This document shows positions 6,109 to 6,587 of a DNA stretch of 6,587 nucleotides, piece after piece. The DNA is from Actinomycetota bacterium. Its GTDB lineage: Bacteria; Actinomycetota; Actinomycetes; Nanopelagicales; Nanopelagicaceae. Position 1 is the stretch's first letter; the number at the start of each line of letters is the position of its first letter. Location of the stretch: positions 1 to 6,587 of the forward strand of contig JAPLBI010000170.1 in NCBI GenBank assembly GCA_026392815.1, read 5' to 3'. The notes under the pieces were generated by a model. That model was not told where the DNA came from. It searched no databases and saw only the letters and a program-made list of their open reading frames with translations. A program made the translations under genes and the position numbers.

Positions 6109-6587
6109 ATGTCCTTTTCGCGCGGCAATGATTTAGCGCTGGCTATACGCCTGGCAGATGCAGCAGATTCAATTACCTTAGCGCGCTACCAATCTATTGA
6201 TTTAGTTGTCACAACTAAGCCAGATAACACTCCTGTCACAGATGCCGATAAGGCAACTGAAGAAGCCTTACGCGCGTTGATAAAAAACCACCGACCAGAT
6301 GATGGCATTGTTGGTGAAGAATTCGGCAATGACGCTGGTGGTGCAGATCGTTACTGGGTGATTGATCCAATTGATGGCACCAAGAATTTTCTACGTGGCG
6401 TTCCAACGTGGGCAACTCTGATCGGTTTAATTGAAAAGCAGAGCGATGGCCGTGAAGTTGTAGTCGTTGGCGTAGTTAGCGCACCTGCGCTATTTCGGCG
6501 TTGGCATGCCAGCGAAGGTAACGGCGCATTTGTTTCAGTAAATAAGGCAGCACCTGAGCGCATCAACGTTTCACAAGTAAGCGAAAT
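6109..6587 (+). CDS. hisN: Histidinol-phosphatase, inositol-monophosphatase family (partial, 5' part)
   Basis: This is a magnesium-dependent phosphatase predicted to convert histidinol phosphate to histidinol in histidine synthesis. The first 159 codons are present and the gene runs off the right edge. The start [20 protein letters not shown] is followed by [11 protein letters not shown] (38-47), the metal-site box GEE (69-71), [12 protein letters not shown] (86-97) with Asp86 and Asp89, WATLIGL (101-107) and a VVSAPAL strand (122-128). The FIG superfamily assignment is firm. The choice of HisN over inositol-1-phosphatase rests on overall wording and on the aroA-rsgA-hisN neighbourhood known in actinobacteria. 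The ATG follows the rsgA stop by 4 bases and lacks a Shine-Dalgarno. The C-terminal metal-binding WD motif lies beyond the window. Confidence 0.9.
   Translation, partial: MSFSRGNDLALAIRLADAADSITLARYQSIDLVVTTKPDNTPVTDADKATEEALRALIKNHRPDDGIVGEEFGNDAGGADRYWVIDPIDGTKNFLRGVPTWATLIGLIEKQSDGREVVVVGVVSAPALFRRWHASEGNGAFVSVNKAAPERINVSQVSE

Overview
The window reads as chromosomal DNA of a streamlined, moderate-GC actinobacterium. The gene set is actinobacterial: Kgd, nickel superoxide dismutase, a SigR/RsrA redox pair, and an SRAP/aroA/rsgA/hisN block. Base composition is far from the usual high-GC actinobacterial range, and only about 150 of 6587 bases lie outside genes. A freshwater Nanopelagicales (acI)-like lineage fits best, but that placement is inference from gene content and compactness. 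I see no tRNA, rRNA, CRISPR array, insertion sequence, phage gene or convincing hairpin terminator, and no gene-free stretch longer than 60 bases.

Layout: (1) 1-706 (+) is the 3' end of kgd, whose reading frame is broken near 445 by what looks like an 8-base deletion. (2) 703-1514 is a divergent nickel-SOD module, sodX (-) and sodN (+). It ends in a 4-base convergent overlap with its neighbour on each side. (3) 1511-2959 (-) is an operon transcribed right to left: sigR, rsrA (ATGA overlap), then a hotdog thioesterase of the FlK type that lacks two of the three FlK catalytic residues. (4) 3020-3760 (-) is an SRAP (YedK/HMCES) DNA-protein crosslink protein. (5) 3784-6587 (+) is aroA, rsgA (ATGA overlap) and the first 159 codons of hisN, which runs off the right edge.

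Functional themes: oxidative and thiol stress (SodN and its protease; SigR with its zinc redox anti-sigma), repair of abasic sites (SRAP), and core metabolism (TCA cycle, shikimate pathway, ribosome assembly, histidine synthesis). The sigR-rsrA / SRAP / aroA-rsgA order resembles the sigH region of mycobacteria as I recall it, so much of the layout is probably ancestral.

The most notable structure is regulatory. Four genes (sigR, SRAP, aroA, hisN) lack a well-placed Shine-Dalgarno for the ATG but carry a TANNNT box 6-7 bases before the ATG, the arrangement expected for leaderless transcripts. SRAP and aroA start only 23 bases apart, with their -10 boxes on opposite strands overlapping by two bases. 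sodN is the exception, with a strong Shine-Dalgarno and a 10-base direct repeat upstream. I found no evidence of a wholly new system. The points worth checking are the kgd lesion, the overlapping divergent promoter, the repeat before sodN and the degenerate thioesterase.
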